A stretch of 64,000 nucleotides of DNA from Rhodocyclales bacterium (lineage in GTDB: Bacteria; Pseudomonadota; Gammaproteobacteria; Burkholderiales; Rhodocyclaceae): assembly GCA_028292485.1 (NCBI GenBank), contig JAQGMG010000015.1:62001-126000 (forward strand), in the 5' to 3' direction. The position numbers and the translations under genes are program-made. Positions 7,542 to 15,790 of this stretch are shown here, piece after piece. The stretch's first letter is position 1; each line of letters begins with the position of its first letter. The notes under the pieces were generated by a model that saw nothing but the letters and a program-made list of their open reading frames with translations, did not search any database and was not told where the DNA came from.

Positions 7542-7581
7542 AAAAAATGGCTCAGATCGAAAGATCCGGGCCATTTTTTTA
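7542..7581. terminator. Bidirectional terminator between tRNA-Arg and the pseudouridine synthase gene
   Basis: The outer arms AAAATGGC and GCCATTTT, with an inner GATC-GAAA-GATC stem, are flanked by A and T runs. It lies 8 nt after the tRNA and about 48 nt before the stop of the convergent gene. Confidence 0.8.
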
Positions 7582-7628
7582 TTCCGGTTTCTGAAGCGCC
7601 TGCCGATGTCTCGGCGGCGGCATTTCAA

Positions 7629-8837
7629 TCAGAATTTTTCGTGATCACCCAGGTAGCGCCATTTGCCGGGTGGCAGCTTTGCCAGTTTGACCTGACCAAT
7701 GCGTACGCGCTTGAGGCCGACGACCTGCAGCCCGACGAGTTCGCACATGCGACGGATCTGGCGTTTGCGACCTTCGCGCAAGGCAAAGCGCAATTGATCC
7801 TCGTTCTGCCAGCTCACCTTGGCCGGTTGCAGCGCTACGCCATCGAGCATCAGACCGTGGTTGAGGAGCTTGAGATCATCGAATGAGAGCGGGCCTTCGA
7901 CACGTACGAGATATTCCTTTTCAACGTCGCTCTTTTCGCCGATCAGCTGCTTGGCGATGCGGCCATCCTGCGTCAATACCAGCATGCCGGTGGAATCGAT
8001 GTCGAGGCGGCCTGCGGGCGCGAGCTTGCGCAGGTGGCGTGCTTCGACACGGCGTTTGACGGGGTCTTCTTCCCAGTGATTTTCCGGCGTGATCAATACG
8101 CTGGCGGGCTCGTAGCCGTCTTCCGCCTGACCCGACACATAGCCCACCGGCTTGTGGAGAATGATGGTGACGCGTTGGGTCTGTGTGGTCTCTGCAATGG
8201 GCGTTAGCTCGATCTTCTGATTGGGCATGATCTTGCTGCCCAATTCGTCGACCACGACGCCATCGACTTTCACCCAGCCGCGCTCGATGTAGTCGTCGGC
8301 TTCACGTCGCGAGCACAAACCCAATTCGGCCATGCGTTTGGACAAGCGTACCGAACCGTCTGCGTCCTTGAATTGCGGCTCGCTCGGTTTGGCGGCTGGC
8401 GTGCGTCGAGGGCGCTCGGCTTGCTGCGTGTCGATGCCATCGGCACCGCGCGTGCGGCGCTCGTGTGCGCGTGCGGGCGCTGTGTCGTTGTAATTGCGTG
8501 GCGCAGCGGGGCGTAGATCGGGGTTGAAAGTCGGGCTGGCTTCGCGCGCGGTTGAGCTTGTAGTGCGACGTGGCTTTGGCGCGCCTTCGTCAGTATTGCG
8601 AGCATCGCGGTTCGGCGTCGTTGGGCGGTTGCGAGGTTTCTTCTCGCTGACAGGGCCTTCTTCGTGGCGCGGCGGTCTGCGCTTCGCTTCTTCGGCCTTG
8701 CTTTCAGCTGTCGAGATGCGCGGCTTGACGACGCCGCTTGCTCTCACAGGGGAGCGCCGAGGCGTGCCGGGAACGCGTTTCTCTGGCGTAGCTTTTTCTG
8801 GCAGCTTGAGCTTCTTGGGTTTTTCTGTATCGGACAT
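7629..8837 (-). CDS. rluF: rRNA pseudouridine synthase, RluB/RluE/RluF (RsuA) family, RluF-like, with a long basic N-terminal extension
   Basis: This 402-residue enzyme isomerises a uridine in 23S rRNA to pseudouridine. The first 155 residues are a disordered Arg/Pro/Lys-rich extension. An S4 RNA-binding domain follows (about 163-210, VRLSKRMAELGLCSRREADDYIERG), then the catalytic domain with GRLDIDST and catalytic Asp279, EKEYLVRV, and EGRKRQIRRM. The EKEYLV and RQIRRMCE segments and the single S4 domain look closer to RluF than to RluB, but the exact target base cannot be read from the sequence. E. coli RluF has its basic tail at the C-terminus; here it is at the N-terminus. Its neighbour rsuA encodes a member of the same superfamily. 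Confidence 0.82.
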   Translation of the reverse strand: MSDTEKPKKLKLPEKATPEKRVPGTPRRSPVRASGVVKPRISTAESKAEEAKRRPPRHEEGPVSEKKPRNRPTTPNRDARNTDEGAPKPRRTTSSTAREASPTFNPDLRPAAPRNYNDTAPARAHERRTRGADGIDTQQAERPRRTPAAKPSEPQFKDADGSVRLSKRMAELGLCSRREADDYIERGWVKVDGVVVDELGSKIMPNQKIELTPIAETTQTQRVTIILHKPVGYVSGQAEDGYEPASVLITPENHWEEDPVKRRVEARHLRKLAPAGRLDIDSTGMLVLTQDGRIAKQLIGEKSDVEKEYLVRVEGPLSFDDLKLLNHGLMLDGVALQPAKVSWQNEDQLRFALREGRKRQIRRMCELVGLQVVGLKRVRIGQVKLAKLPPGKWRYLGDHEKF

Positions 8838-8972
8838 GGGGCTTTATGAGTGCGGTATTCGGTGCGCGGGGTCGCTGCATTGTAGGTGCGGGAGCCCAGG
8901 TCTGGCGGATAAACATTGCTGCCTGGATTCGTGAGTGTCTATGCAGGCTGATGAACTGAGTATGTGCCTGGC

Positions 8973-9692
8973 TCAGGTTCCGTAGCCAAGCAGCGCCAGG
9001 TGCTTCGGGCGGAGATAGCACCAGTCGCCAAGCTCCAGTTCAGGCAGCGAGCCGTCTTCCATCGACAGATCGCCGACGGCAAAGCGATGCAGCTGATCGA
9101 CGTGATTGCCTGCTGCGGCGATCATGCGTTTGACGAGGTGATATTTGCCCTGGTCGAGCACCATCTCGATGACGTTGTCGCCAACGCGCTTGGCCTGCAG
9201 GGCCTGGACAGGTTCCGGCTCGTCGACCAGTTGCACGCCTTCGATCAGCTGCCGTATCTGTTCGTCATCCACCGGTTGATTCGTCACGGCGCGATAGCTC
9301 TTGGTGACTTGTCGCTTGGCCGAGGAGATGGCGTGAATGAATTTGCCATCGTCCGAGAAAAGCAGCAGCCCCGTCGTATCCACGTCGAGGCGCCCCACGC
9401 TTTGCGCACCGCGAATCACGACCGGATCGGGCAGCAGGTTGTACACGCTTTCGTTGTGCTTGGGCTTGTGCGAGCACTCGTAATTCGCCGGCTTGTGCAA
9501 GGCGATGTAGACCTGCTCGGCATATTCCCATTCCCAATCGTTGAGCTCGAACTTCAGGTCGGCCGTATCGAATTCACGGAAAGGGTCGCGGATTATTTCT
9601 CCACCGATTTTGACTTCGCCATCGCGAACGGCCTTGCGGCATTCCTTGCGGGTGCCGAAGCCTTGGGACTGCAGAATTCTGTCGAGTTGCAT
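8973..9692 (-). CDS. rsuA: 16S rRNA pseudouridine(516) synthase RsuA
   Basis: This 239-residue protein has an N-terminal S4 domain (MQLDRILQSQGFGTRKECRKAVRDGEVKIGG) and a pseudouridine synthase domain with the GRLDVDTTGLLLFSDDG motif, catalytic Asp103, and a C-terminal KYHLVKRMIAAAGNHVDQLHR segment. RsuA modifies U516 of 16S rRNA (E. coli numbering) in the assembling small subunit. Length and domain order match the family. It lies 135 bp upstream of the RluF-like gene on the same strand, so the two may be cotranscribed, although no Shine-Dalgarno is obvious before either start. Confidence 0.88.
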   Translation of the reverse strand: MQLDRILQSQGFGTRKECRKAVRDGEVKIGGEIIRDPFREFDTADLKFELNDWEWEYAEQVYIALHKPANYECSHKPKHNESVYNLLPDPVVIRGAQSVGRLDVDTTGLLLFSDDGKFIHAISSAKRQVTKSYRAVTNQPVDDEQIRQLIEGVQLVDEPEPVQALQAKRVGDNVIEMVLDQGKYHLVKRMIAAAGNHVDQLHRFAVGDLSMEDGSLPELELGDWCYLRPKHLALLGYGT

Positions 9693-9744
9693 GGGTGCGG
9701 AATGATGAGTGGGAATGGTGAGAATAGTCAGAGTTGGGCGATCG

Positions 9745-10467
9745 CTAGAACGCGTATGTCAGCAATCGGTGTGCGAGCAAGGCAAACAGGCCGGCCGGGA
9801 AGCTGATTCCGCCGCGCTGTTGCAGCACGCGTTGCAGCGCTGACTCATCGCCATGAACGTGTGCCTCGCGATGGATGATGGTACGGCTACGTGCGTAGTA
9901 GAGCGCTTCGGCGCTGCATGCCACCAGCATGCGTATGGCCACGAAGATGAAAAGCCAGAGATGCGCGAAGCCGCCGGAAGCGCTCATGGCGAGAAGCAAG
10001 AGCGCTTCTGCGAGGAAGACCGCGACGCCTGTTCGATAGAGCTTCCGGTAGAACAGCCAGGCCGAACCGAAGAGGAACGCCGACCACATGAAGCCCGGCA
10101 AGCGGGGCGTCGAGCGGCTCCATTTGCGAACGAGGCTTTCATCCTGCGTATAGGCGAGGACGCGCTGCTCGTCGATGGTGAGCGATGGCTCAGCATCATC
10201 GCTGTCGAGCATCCAGCGATTGGCAGCAATATCGTCGATGACTTCACGCGCAAGCTGCGCTTGATCGCCCGGCACCCGGACGCGCACGCCATCCAGTGCA
10301 TAGCCGAGATAGCCGAGGCAATGTGCCGTGTTCGAATCGTCGACGACGGCCGGCACGCCTGCCGCAACCAGCGCCCCTTGAAGCACATTCGCTTCGGCTG
10401 GGTTCAGTCGTCGTTCGATGATGACCATGTCGCTACTCGCGGCGGGATCAGGCGATGAGTGCGACAT
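9745..10467 (-). CDS. DUF2007 domain fused to a DUF2628-like membrane domain
   Basis: A 240-residue protein. Residues 13-75 (MVIIERRLNPAEANVLQGALVAAGVPAVVDDS, then VRVRVPGDQAQLAREVI) match the small DUF2007 'putative signal-transducing' fold. Residues 105-205 (SLVRKWSRSTPRLPGFMWSAFLFGSAWLFYRK and two or three hydrophobic helices) match DUF2628 membrane proteins. The fusion suggests a soluble sensor attached to an inner-membrane helix bundle, but no function is known for either domain. The start lies 3 nt after the mutL stop, so it is very likely the second gene of a mutL operon. Confidence 0.78.
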   Translation of the reverse strand: MSHSSPDPAASSDMVIIERRLNPAEANVLQGALVAAGVPAVVDDSNTAHCLGYLGYALDGVRVRVPGDQAQLAREVIDDIAANRWMLDSDDAEPSLTIDEQRVLAYTQDESLVRKWSRSTPRLPGFMWSAFLFGSAWLFYRKLYRTGVAVFLAEALLLLAMSASGGFAHLWLFIFVAIRMLVACSAEALYYARSRTIIHREAHVHGDESALQRVLQQRGGISFPAGLFALLAHRLLTYAF

Positions 10468-10470
10468 CTT

Positions 10471-12258
10471 CTATTGCCCGCGCATGAAGAGCTTGTCCAG
10501 CTCGTTCATTGACAGTTGTACCCATGTGGGGCGGCCGTGATTGCATTGATCCGCGCGCTCGGTCGCTTCCATGTCGCGCAGCAAGGCGTTCATTTCGGGC
10601 AGCGTGAGCTGGCGGTTGGCGCGCACGGCGCCGTGGCAAGCCATGGTGCCCAGCAACTCGTTGCGGCGCGCGGCGATCACTTCGGTGGCGGGAAAGTCAC
10701 GCAGCTCGGCCAGCAGGGCGCGCAGCAAGTCGGTAACAGAAGCGCGCGCGAGCAGGGCGGGTACGCTGCGCACGGCCAGCTCGTTCGGACCCGCCGGCGC
10801 TACATCGAAGCCCATGCGCTGCAGCGTATCGGCATGATCTTCTGCCGTCGCCATTTCAATCTTGCTGGCATTGAACACGGCCGGGATCAGCAGGCGTTGA
10901 ACGCCCGGTGTGCCTTCGAGCACGTGCTTGAGTTGTTCATAAAGAATGCGCTCGTGAGCGGCATGCATATCCACCAGGACGAGACCGGTCTCGTTCTGGG
11001 CGAGCACGAACACGCCGTGCAACTGCGCAATGGCGTAACCGAGTGGCGCACCCTGTGTTGTCTGCGGCAATGCATTTGGCATGAATGCGCCGGACGCAAC
11101 ATTGCGCGACCCGAATGCTGTCAATGCTTCGAAGCTGGGCGCACGCGTTGCTGCCGGGGCAAATTGTGCGGCGGAGAAATAGCGCGCCAGCACCGGTTCT
11201 TCGACGCCCAGATGGACTTGCTCGGTGGGGCTGGCCTGTGCGCTGTATTCGTTCTCGGCTATAGCATGAACGGCCGCCTGCACAGGTGAAGCCAGGGTGC
11301 GTGTCAGCGCATGAAAAACGAACTGATGAATAGCGCGGCCTTCGCGGAAACGTACTTCGGTTTTCGCCGGATGCACGTTGACGTCGACGCCTGCCGGGTC
11401 GAGCTCGAGGAACAGCGCGTAAGCCGGATGGCGGTTGCCATGCAGGATGTCTGCATAGGCTTCGCGCAAGGCATGCTGAATGATCTTGTCGCGCACGTAC
11501 CGGCCGTTGACATAGAAGTACTGCGCATCGCGGTTGCTGCGTGCATAGGCGGGGAGCGAGGCGAAGCCGAATAGCCGCAACGCGCCGGACGCCACATCAA
11601 CCATGCGGGCCTGCGCCATGAAATCATCGCCGAGGATTTCGCGTGCGCGCCGCTCTGCATCGCCGGGCGCCAGCCGCAGAGTGACGCGGCCATTGTGCGA
11701 CAGCTGGAAACCGACATCCGGGCGCGCCAGGGCAACACGGCGAAAGGCGTCGTCGCAGTGACCATATTCAGTGGCGTCGGATTTCAGGAATTTTCGCCGT
11801 GCAGGCGTGTTGTAATACAGGTCGTCGACCTCGACCACCGTGCCGCCATTCAATGCCGCTGGCATCGGCTCGTGCTCGCGCTCGCTGACACGCCAAGCGT
11901 GGCTCGTGCCGCGCGCACGGCTGATGATGCGGGTACGCGCGACGGATGAAATCGCCGCCAGCGCCTCCCCGCGAAAGCCCATCGTGCCGACCGCCTCCAG
12001 GTCTTCCAGCGACGCGATCTTGCTGGTTGCATGCCGCTCGAGCGCCAAGGCGAGATCTTCTTTAGCGATGCCGCAGCCGTCGTCCGTAATGCGCAATTGC
12101 TTGATGCCGCCCTGGGTGAGATGCACCTCGATGGCCCGGCTGTCGGCATCCAGCGAGTTCTCCAGCAGTTCCTTGAGCACCGAGGCCGGGCGTTCAACAA
12201 CCTCGCCGGCAGCGATCTGATTGATGAGAACTTCGGGGAGCTTGCGAATGGCGGGCAT
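10471..12258 (-). CDS. mutL: DNA mismatch repair protein MutL (with endonuclease motif)
   Basis: This 595-residue mismatch-repair coordinator links MutS to excision. The N-terminal GHKL ATPase shows LKELLENSLDA, DDGCGI (59-64) and GTMGFRGEAL (91-100). After a low-complexity linker (about 335-405), the C-terminal dimerisation domain carries Asp430-Met-His-Ala with Glu436 and Glu441, matching the metal-binding D[QM]HA(X)2E(X)4E nicking motif, together with ACHGAVRA (540-547) and the zinc-site CNHGRP (572-577). Species with this motif generally lack MutH and use MutL itself to nick the new strand. The downstream DUF2007 gene starts 3 nt after its stop. Confidence 0.95.
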   Translation of the reverse strand: MPAIRKLPEVLINQIAAGEVVERPASVLKELLENSLDADSRAIEVHLTQGGIKQLRITDDGCGIAKEDLALALERHATSKIASLEDLEAVGTMGFRGEALAAISSVARTRIISRARGTSHAWRVSEREHEPMPAALNGGTVVEVDDLYYNTPARRKFLKSDATEYGHCDDAFRRVALARPDVGFQLSHNGRVTLRLAPGDAERRAREILGDDFMAQARMVDVASGALRLFGFASLPAYARSNRDAQYFYVNGRYVRDKIIQHALREAYADILHGNRHPAYALFLELDPAGVDVNVHPAKTEVRFREGRAIHQFVFHALTRTLASPVQAAVHAIAENEYSAQASPTEQVHLGVEEPVLARYFSAAQFAPAATRAPSFEALTAFGSRNVASGAFMPNALPQTTQGAPLGYAIAQLHGVFVLAQNETGLVLVDMHAAHERILYEQLKHVLEGTPGVQRLLIPAVFNASKIEMATAEDHADTLQRMGFDVAPAGPNELAVRSVPALLARASVTDLLRALLAELRDFPATEVIAARRNELLGTMACHGAVRANRQLTLPEMNALLRDMEATERADQCNHGRPTWVQLSMNELDKLFMRGQ

Positions 12259-12405
12259 GCGGTGGAGCTGGCGGCAAAAGCGGGATTATAGGCGCTTGCA
12301 CGCCCTGCAGCCGTCCTCGCAGGCGAGGTCACGAGCCAGGGACAGTCCGGAACTCAGCTCCGCATGACCGTCCTTGCCCGCAACCCGCAATCGCATGCCG
12401 GTTAA

Positions 12406-12840
12406 TCAGCGGCCCATCTCGATTGCCTTGATACGCCCCTTGCGAATCTGAAAAACCGTACTTGGGCAGAAAGGAACCACGGCATCTTCGCAGAGGAAAG
12501 TCACGTCCTTGGCCGACTGGTCGCCAATGGCATCCTTGATGCTCTCGATGTCGTCAGCCTTTTCTTCGGGATAGACGGCAAACAGCGCGCATTCCGACAT
12601 GCCCACAGCGGCAATCCTGTTTTCTACCTGCGTCCATTCTTCAGGGGTCAGAGCATTGCGCTTGGTCAGCTCGGACTTGATCTCTGCCAGTCGACCGCCA
12701 TGCGCGCCGTAGGCACTGCACAGATTCCTGGTTGAGGCCGAGGCGAGGTTCGCAGTCTTTACATCAAAGGTGGGGGAAGAGGCACATGCCGTTAGCAAGG
12801 TCGCGACGGCGGATAACCCCAAAGCATACTTTTTGAACAT
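12406..12840 (-). CDS. Conserved hypothetical lipoprotein
   Basis: This 144-residue protein begins MFKKYALGLSAVATLLTACASSP, a lipoprotein signal with lipobox LTAC. The mature part contains LCSAYGAHGGRLAEIKSELTKRNALTPEEW and later Cys residues (MSECALF, FLCEDAVVPFCPS) that could form disulfides. No family function is recognised; the short helical start resembles SHOCT-like or 'YecR-like' lipoproteins only loosely. The ATG at 12840 is used because AGGAAG precedes it; an upstream in-frame start at 12918 would bury the signal peptide. It is divergent from the tandem lipoprotein pair at 13048. Confidence 0.72.
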   Translation of the reverse strand: MFKKYALGLSAVATLLTACASSPTFDVKTANLASASTRNLCSAYGAHGGRLAEIKSELTKRNALTPEEWTQVENRIAAVGMSECALFAVYPEEKADDIESIKDAIGDQSAKDVTFLCEDAVVPFCPSTVFQIRKGRIKAIEMGR

Positions 12841-12965
12841 GGTCTTCCTTGAATGAATGATCTTGGACAAGGCGTTGGTGCGCTTGCAGCCGGCATTATC
12901 GCGCAAGTACTGCCGCAAATACCGAGGATGTTGTTTGCATCAAGGTATTGACCGTCGGCATGCCA

Positions 12966-12971
12966 TATAAT
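12966..12971 (+). promoter_or_regulatory. Possible -10 box upstream of the tandem lipoprotein genes
   Basis: A perfect TATAAT lies 77 nt before the start of the first lipoprotein gene. No -35 hexamer with 16-18 bp spacing is evident, so this is tentative. Confidence 0.3.
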
Positions 12972-13047
12972 CGAGCGCCCCGGAATCTGCCGGGCCGCGC
13001 TCGCACATGCAGGCGTTCCAATCCCTTGTTGTGATGAAAGGACATTC

Positions 13048-13392
13048 ATGAAACTTTTGCGACGCCACGCCATGCCGTGGTTGCTTGCAATGTCGGCAGT
13101 GGCTCTATTGCAGGGTTGCAGCTCCGCCATCATCAACGTTGCGCCAATGCCTCCGGTCAAATACGAAAAACTCGCACACGTCGAGGCAACTGCGTGTGGT
13201 GCCTTGTTCGGACCGCTGATTCCCCTGGGATTGAATGGTCGCGTCAAGGAAGCGCGCGATATGGCCTTGGCAAAAGCGCCGGGTGCGACGAGTCTCATCA
13301 ACGTCGACATGAAGGAAGAATGGGCGTGGGTATTTATCATAGTCTCCCGCTGCACCACGATTAGCGGCGATGCTGTCAAGGAGGTGATTTGA
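13048..13392 (+). CDS. TRL-like lipoprotein, first of a tandem paralogous pair
   Basis: This 114-residue lipoprotein has the signal MKLLRRHAMPWLLAMSAVALLQGC with its lipid Cys at residue 24. The mature domain has ATACGALFGPLIPLGLNGRVKEARDMALAKAPGATSLINVDMKEEW, a pattern typical of small TRL-like envelope lipoproteins in which a Gly-rich loop precedes a helix and a strand. AAAGGA lies before the ATG. Its stop overlaps the start of the next gene in a TGATG arrangement, so the two proteins should be made together. The function is unknown. Confidence 0.75.
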   Translation: MKLLRRHAMPWLLAMSAVALLQGCSSAIINVAPMPPVKYEKLAHVEATACGALFGPLIPLGLNGRVKEARDMALAKAPGATSLINVDMKEEWAWVFIIVSRCTTISGDAVKEVI

Positions 13393-13751
13393 TGAGAAAT
13401 ATTCCAAAGATCATTGGCATTGTGGCCATGCTTTGCCTGGCTGGGTGCAGCAGCGACCCCATCCGGCTTGGCGGCGTAACGGACGTCTCGCAGATCGACC
13501 GCAGCAAGGGTGAGCGGCTCGAAGCCAGTGCCAGTGGCGTGCAGGTCGGACCGCTGCCTCTTGGTATCAACGGTCGTTTTGAACGTGCCTATGCCGATCT
13601 TCAGGATCAGGCGAAGGGCCGCGTCCTGACCGATGTCAAGGTGGAGGAGAGCTGGAAGTACATCGTGATCGGTACCTTGCATTCGACCACGTTGTATGCA
13701 ACAGCCTATCCAAAGATGGCCGTGCCCGTACCAGCACCTGCGCCCAAATAA
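13392..13751 (+). CDS. TRL-like lipoprotein, second of the pair
   Basis: This 119-residue lipoprotein begins MRNIPKIIGIVAMLCLAGCSSDP. Its mature region, EASASGVQVGPLPLGINGRFERAYADLQDQAKGRVLTDVKVEESWKYI, aligns throughout with the upstream protein (GPLIPLGLNGRVKEARDMAL...LINVDMKEEW), so the genes look like an old tandem duplication. The ATG at 13392 shares its A with the TGA of the first gene, and a full AAGGAGGTGA Shine-Dalgarno (13378-13387) lies inside the end of the first gene. A TTG at 13389 is an alternative start. A strong terminator closes the pair. Confidence 0.75.
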   Translation: MRNIPKIIGIVAMLCLAGCSSDPIRLGGVTDVSQIDRSKGERLEASASGVQVGPLPLGINGRFERAYADLQDQAKGRVLTDVKVEESWKYIVIGTLHSTTLYATAYPKMAVPVPAPAPK

Positions 13752-13770
13752 GCGCTGGGGTGTCTGACAG

Positions 13771-13802
13771 AAAAAGGCCTGCTTCGAAGCAGGCCTTTTT
13801 TT
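13771..13802. terminator. Strong bidirectional terminator
   Basis: The perfect palindrome with arms AAAAAGGCCTGCTTC and GAAGCAGGCCTTTTT (13771-13800) separates the lipoprotein pair from the convergent amidase gene. Confidence 0.92.
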
Positions 13803-13835
13803 GCGCAATGCAATTTGCATTTCAAGCCGACTCTT

Positions 13836-15278
13836 TCAGTCGAGCATCGCCAGTTTCGATTTTGCCAGCGGCGGATTCTTCGCGAAGTAGCGCTTGATGC
13901 CGCGAAGCATCGCCTCGGCCATCTTGTCCTGATAGGCCTCGTCGGCGAGTTTCTTTTCTTCTTCCGGATTGGAGATGAAGGCGGTCTCGACGAGGATGCT
14001 GGGGATGTCAGGCGCCTTGAGCACGGCGAAGCTGGCCTCTTCGATGGCGCCACGATGCAGCGTGTTGATGCCGCCGATTTCGTTGAGCATGGCCTTGGCG
14101 AGCTTGGTGCTGTCGTTGAGCGTAGCGGTTTGCGACAGGTCGAGCAGGGTGCGTGCGAGGTGACTGTCACGTGAGCTGACGTTGATGCCGCCAATCAGAT
14201 CTGCGGCATTTTCCTTTTGTGCCAGCCATCTCGCGGCGGTGCTGGAAGCGCCGCGTTCGGACAGGATGAACACCGAGCTGCCGCGCGCTTCGGGCTTGAC
14301 GAAGGCGTCGGCGTGGATCGAAACGAACAGGTCGGCCTGCACGCGACGCGCTTTCTGCACGCGCTGCCCGAGTGGCACGAAAAAGTCGGCATCGCGCGTG
14401 AGCATGGCGCGCATGTTCGGCTCGTTATCGATGAGCGCTTTCAGGCGACGTCCGATCGACAGCGTCACGGTCTTTTCGTAAGTGCCGGCCTGACCGACCG
14501 CGCCGGGGTCTTCTCCCCCATGGCCGGGGTCGAGCGCGATGGTGATGAGACGCGTGACCTTGGCCTTTTGCAATCCGGCGTTCTTGTCTTCGCGTTTGTC
14601 TTGCAGGGCATCGGCCATCTGCTTGACAACATCGGGCTTGCCCGCATCAGGTTTGCCAGGCTCCACCTTTATGACATCGGCCTTGCTTGTCTCGGTCTTG
14701 CGTTCGGGCGTTGTGCCGTTGCCCGCCGCGGCGTTCTCCGGGCTGCTCTTTTCGATGAGGGCCAGCAATGGGTCGACAGGCTGGACGGGATAGAGATCGA
14801 GCACCAGGCGGTGGCCGTAATTGCCGACCGGCGCCAGCGTGAAGATTTGCGGTTTGATTTCGCCCTTGAGCTCGACCACGAGACGCACGACGCCGGGCCG
14901 GTTGCGGCCTGCGCGAATGAGCTTGATGTAGGGATCGGCGTCGATGATCTTGGAGGGCAGGCTTTGCAGCACGCTGTCGAATTCGACACCTTCAAGGTCG
15001 ACGACCAGACGCTCGGGATTCTTGACGATCTGCGCGTTGTAGCGCAACGCATCGCCGCCTTCGAGCGTGACGCGTGTGTAGTCTTGCGCCGGCCACACGC
15101 GTACTGCCAGCACGCGCGTGTCAGCAGCATGCGAGCTTGGTGAGACCAGCAAGGTCATTAGCGCGCCACCGGCCTTGAGCAGCGTGCGCCGTGACATGCC
15201 GGCCAACAGCGTGTTCATTTCAGGATTTACGTCGGACGGGTGCTTGCGTCTGTTTTCAGGCTTGTATGTGTCAGACAT
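13836..15278 (-). CDS. amiC: N-acetylmuramoyl-L-alanine amidase, AmiC type, Tat-exported
   Basis: This 480-residue periplasmic zinc amidase cleaves peptide stems from peptidoglycan during cell separation. A twin-arginine signal (SRRTLLKAGG, residues 29-38) precedes an AMIN domain (about 55-170) for septal targeting, a low-complexity linker (175-240), and a C-terminal Amidase_3 domain (about 245-465). Zinc ligands and catalytic Glu are visible in DPGHGGEDPGA, TYEK, SIHADAF and ILVETAFISN. The ATG at 15278 gives an unusually long n-region and overlaps tsaE by 52 bp; a start at 15218 (MNTLLAGMSRRT) would avoid the overlap and is a fair alternative. It is probably cotranscribed with tsaE. Confidence 0.9.
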   Translation of the reverse strand: MSDTYKPENRRKHPSDVNPEMNTLLAGMSRRTLLKAGGALMTLLVSPSSHAADTRVLAVRVWPAQDYTRVTLEGGDALRYNAQIVKNPERLVVDLEGVEFDSVLQSLPSKIIDADPYIKLIRAGRNRPGVVRLVVELKGEIKPQIFTLAPVGNYGHRLVLDLYPVQPVDPLLALIEKSSPENAAAGNGTTPERKTETSKADVIKVEPGKPDAGKPDVVKQMADALQDKREDKNAGLQKAKVTRLITIALDPGHGGEDPGAVGQAGTYEKTVTLSIGRRLKALIDNEPNMRAMLTRDADFFVPLGQRVQKARRVQADLFVSIHADAFVKPEARGSSVFILSERGASSTAARWLAQKENAADLIGGINVSSRDSHLARTLLDLSQTATLNDSTKLAKAMLNEIGGINTLHRGAIEEASFAVLKAPDIPSILVETAFISNPEEEKKLADEAYQDKMAEAMLRGIKRYFAKNPPLAKSKLAMLD

Positions 15279-15790
15279 GCGCGGCCCCGCTCGCTGAATA
15301 CGCGCAACTCCACGCGACGCCCGCTACCTTCGACCGCCAGGGAAAGTTGCAGATCAGACTGCGGGACGTGGGGCAAAGCCTTGTCAGCCCATTCGACAAG
15401 GCAGATGCCGCCGTCGGCGAAATATTCGTCAAGCCCTGCATCAAGAAATTCGTCCGGATGGTTGAAGCGATAAAAATCAAAGTGATACAGCGATATTCTA
15501 GAAACAGTATAAGGTTCTAGCAAGGTATAGGTAGGGCTTTTTACATTTCCGCTGTGGCCTAATGCGCGCAGCAGGCCGCGGGTAACAGTCGTTTTGCCGG
15601 CGCCGAGATCGCCGCTAAGCCAGATGACCAGCCCGCGTGCCTGTTTGCAGGCTTCCTCGCATGTCACGGCAGGGGCGAGTGCGGCGCCGAAGGCCTCGGT
15701 CGACGCGGCATCTGGCAGGTGGTGGCTCAGGTAGAGCGCAGCCGGACTATCATCGGCGGCGTGATGGATGGGAGGCAAATGAGCAGACAT
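15227..15790 (-). CDS. tsaE: tRNA t6A biosynthesis ATPase TsaE
   Basis: This 187-residue P-loop ATPase works with TsaB, TsaC and TsaD to make N6-threonylcarbamoyladenosine at position 37 of ANN-decoding tRNAs. Walker A is GDLGAGKTT (60-68), followed by VKSPTYTLLEPY, LYHFDFYR and the Walker B-like ICLVEWADKA, all standard for the family. An extension of roughly 40 residues precedes the family core. The start at 15790 is the first Met giving a sensible N-terminus; an open frame runs further but lies inside queG. The C-terminal tail overlaps the amidase start. The start region also overlaps the divergent queG start by 12 bp. Confidence 0.9.
   Translation of the reverse strand: MSAHLPPIHHAADDSPAALYLSHHLPDAASTEAFGAALAPAVTCEEACKQARGLVIWLSGDLGAGKTTVTRGLLRALGHSGNVKSPTYTLLEPYTVSRISLYHFDFYRFNHPDEFLDAGLDEYFADGGICLVEWADKALPHVPQSDLQLSLAVEGSGRRVELRVFSERGRACLTHTSLKTDASTRPT

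Noticed and set aside
14217-15143. A 308-codon plus-strand frame opposite amiC
   Set aside because: Shadow of the amidase coding frame; no conserved motif.
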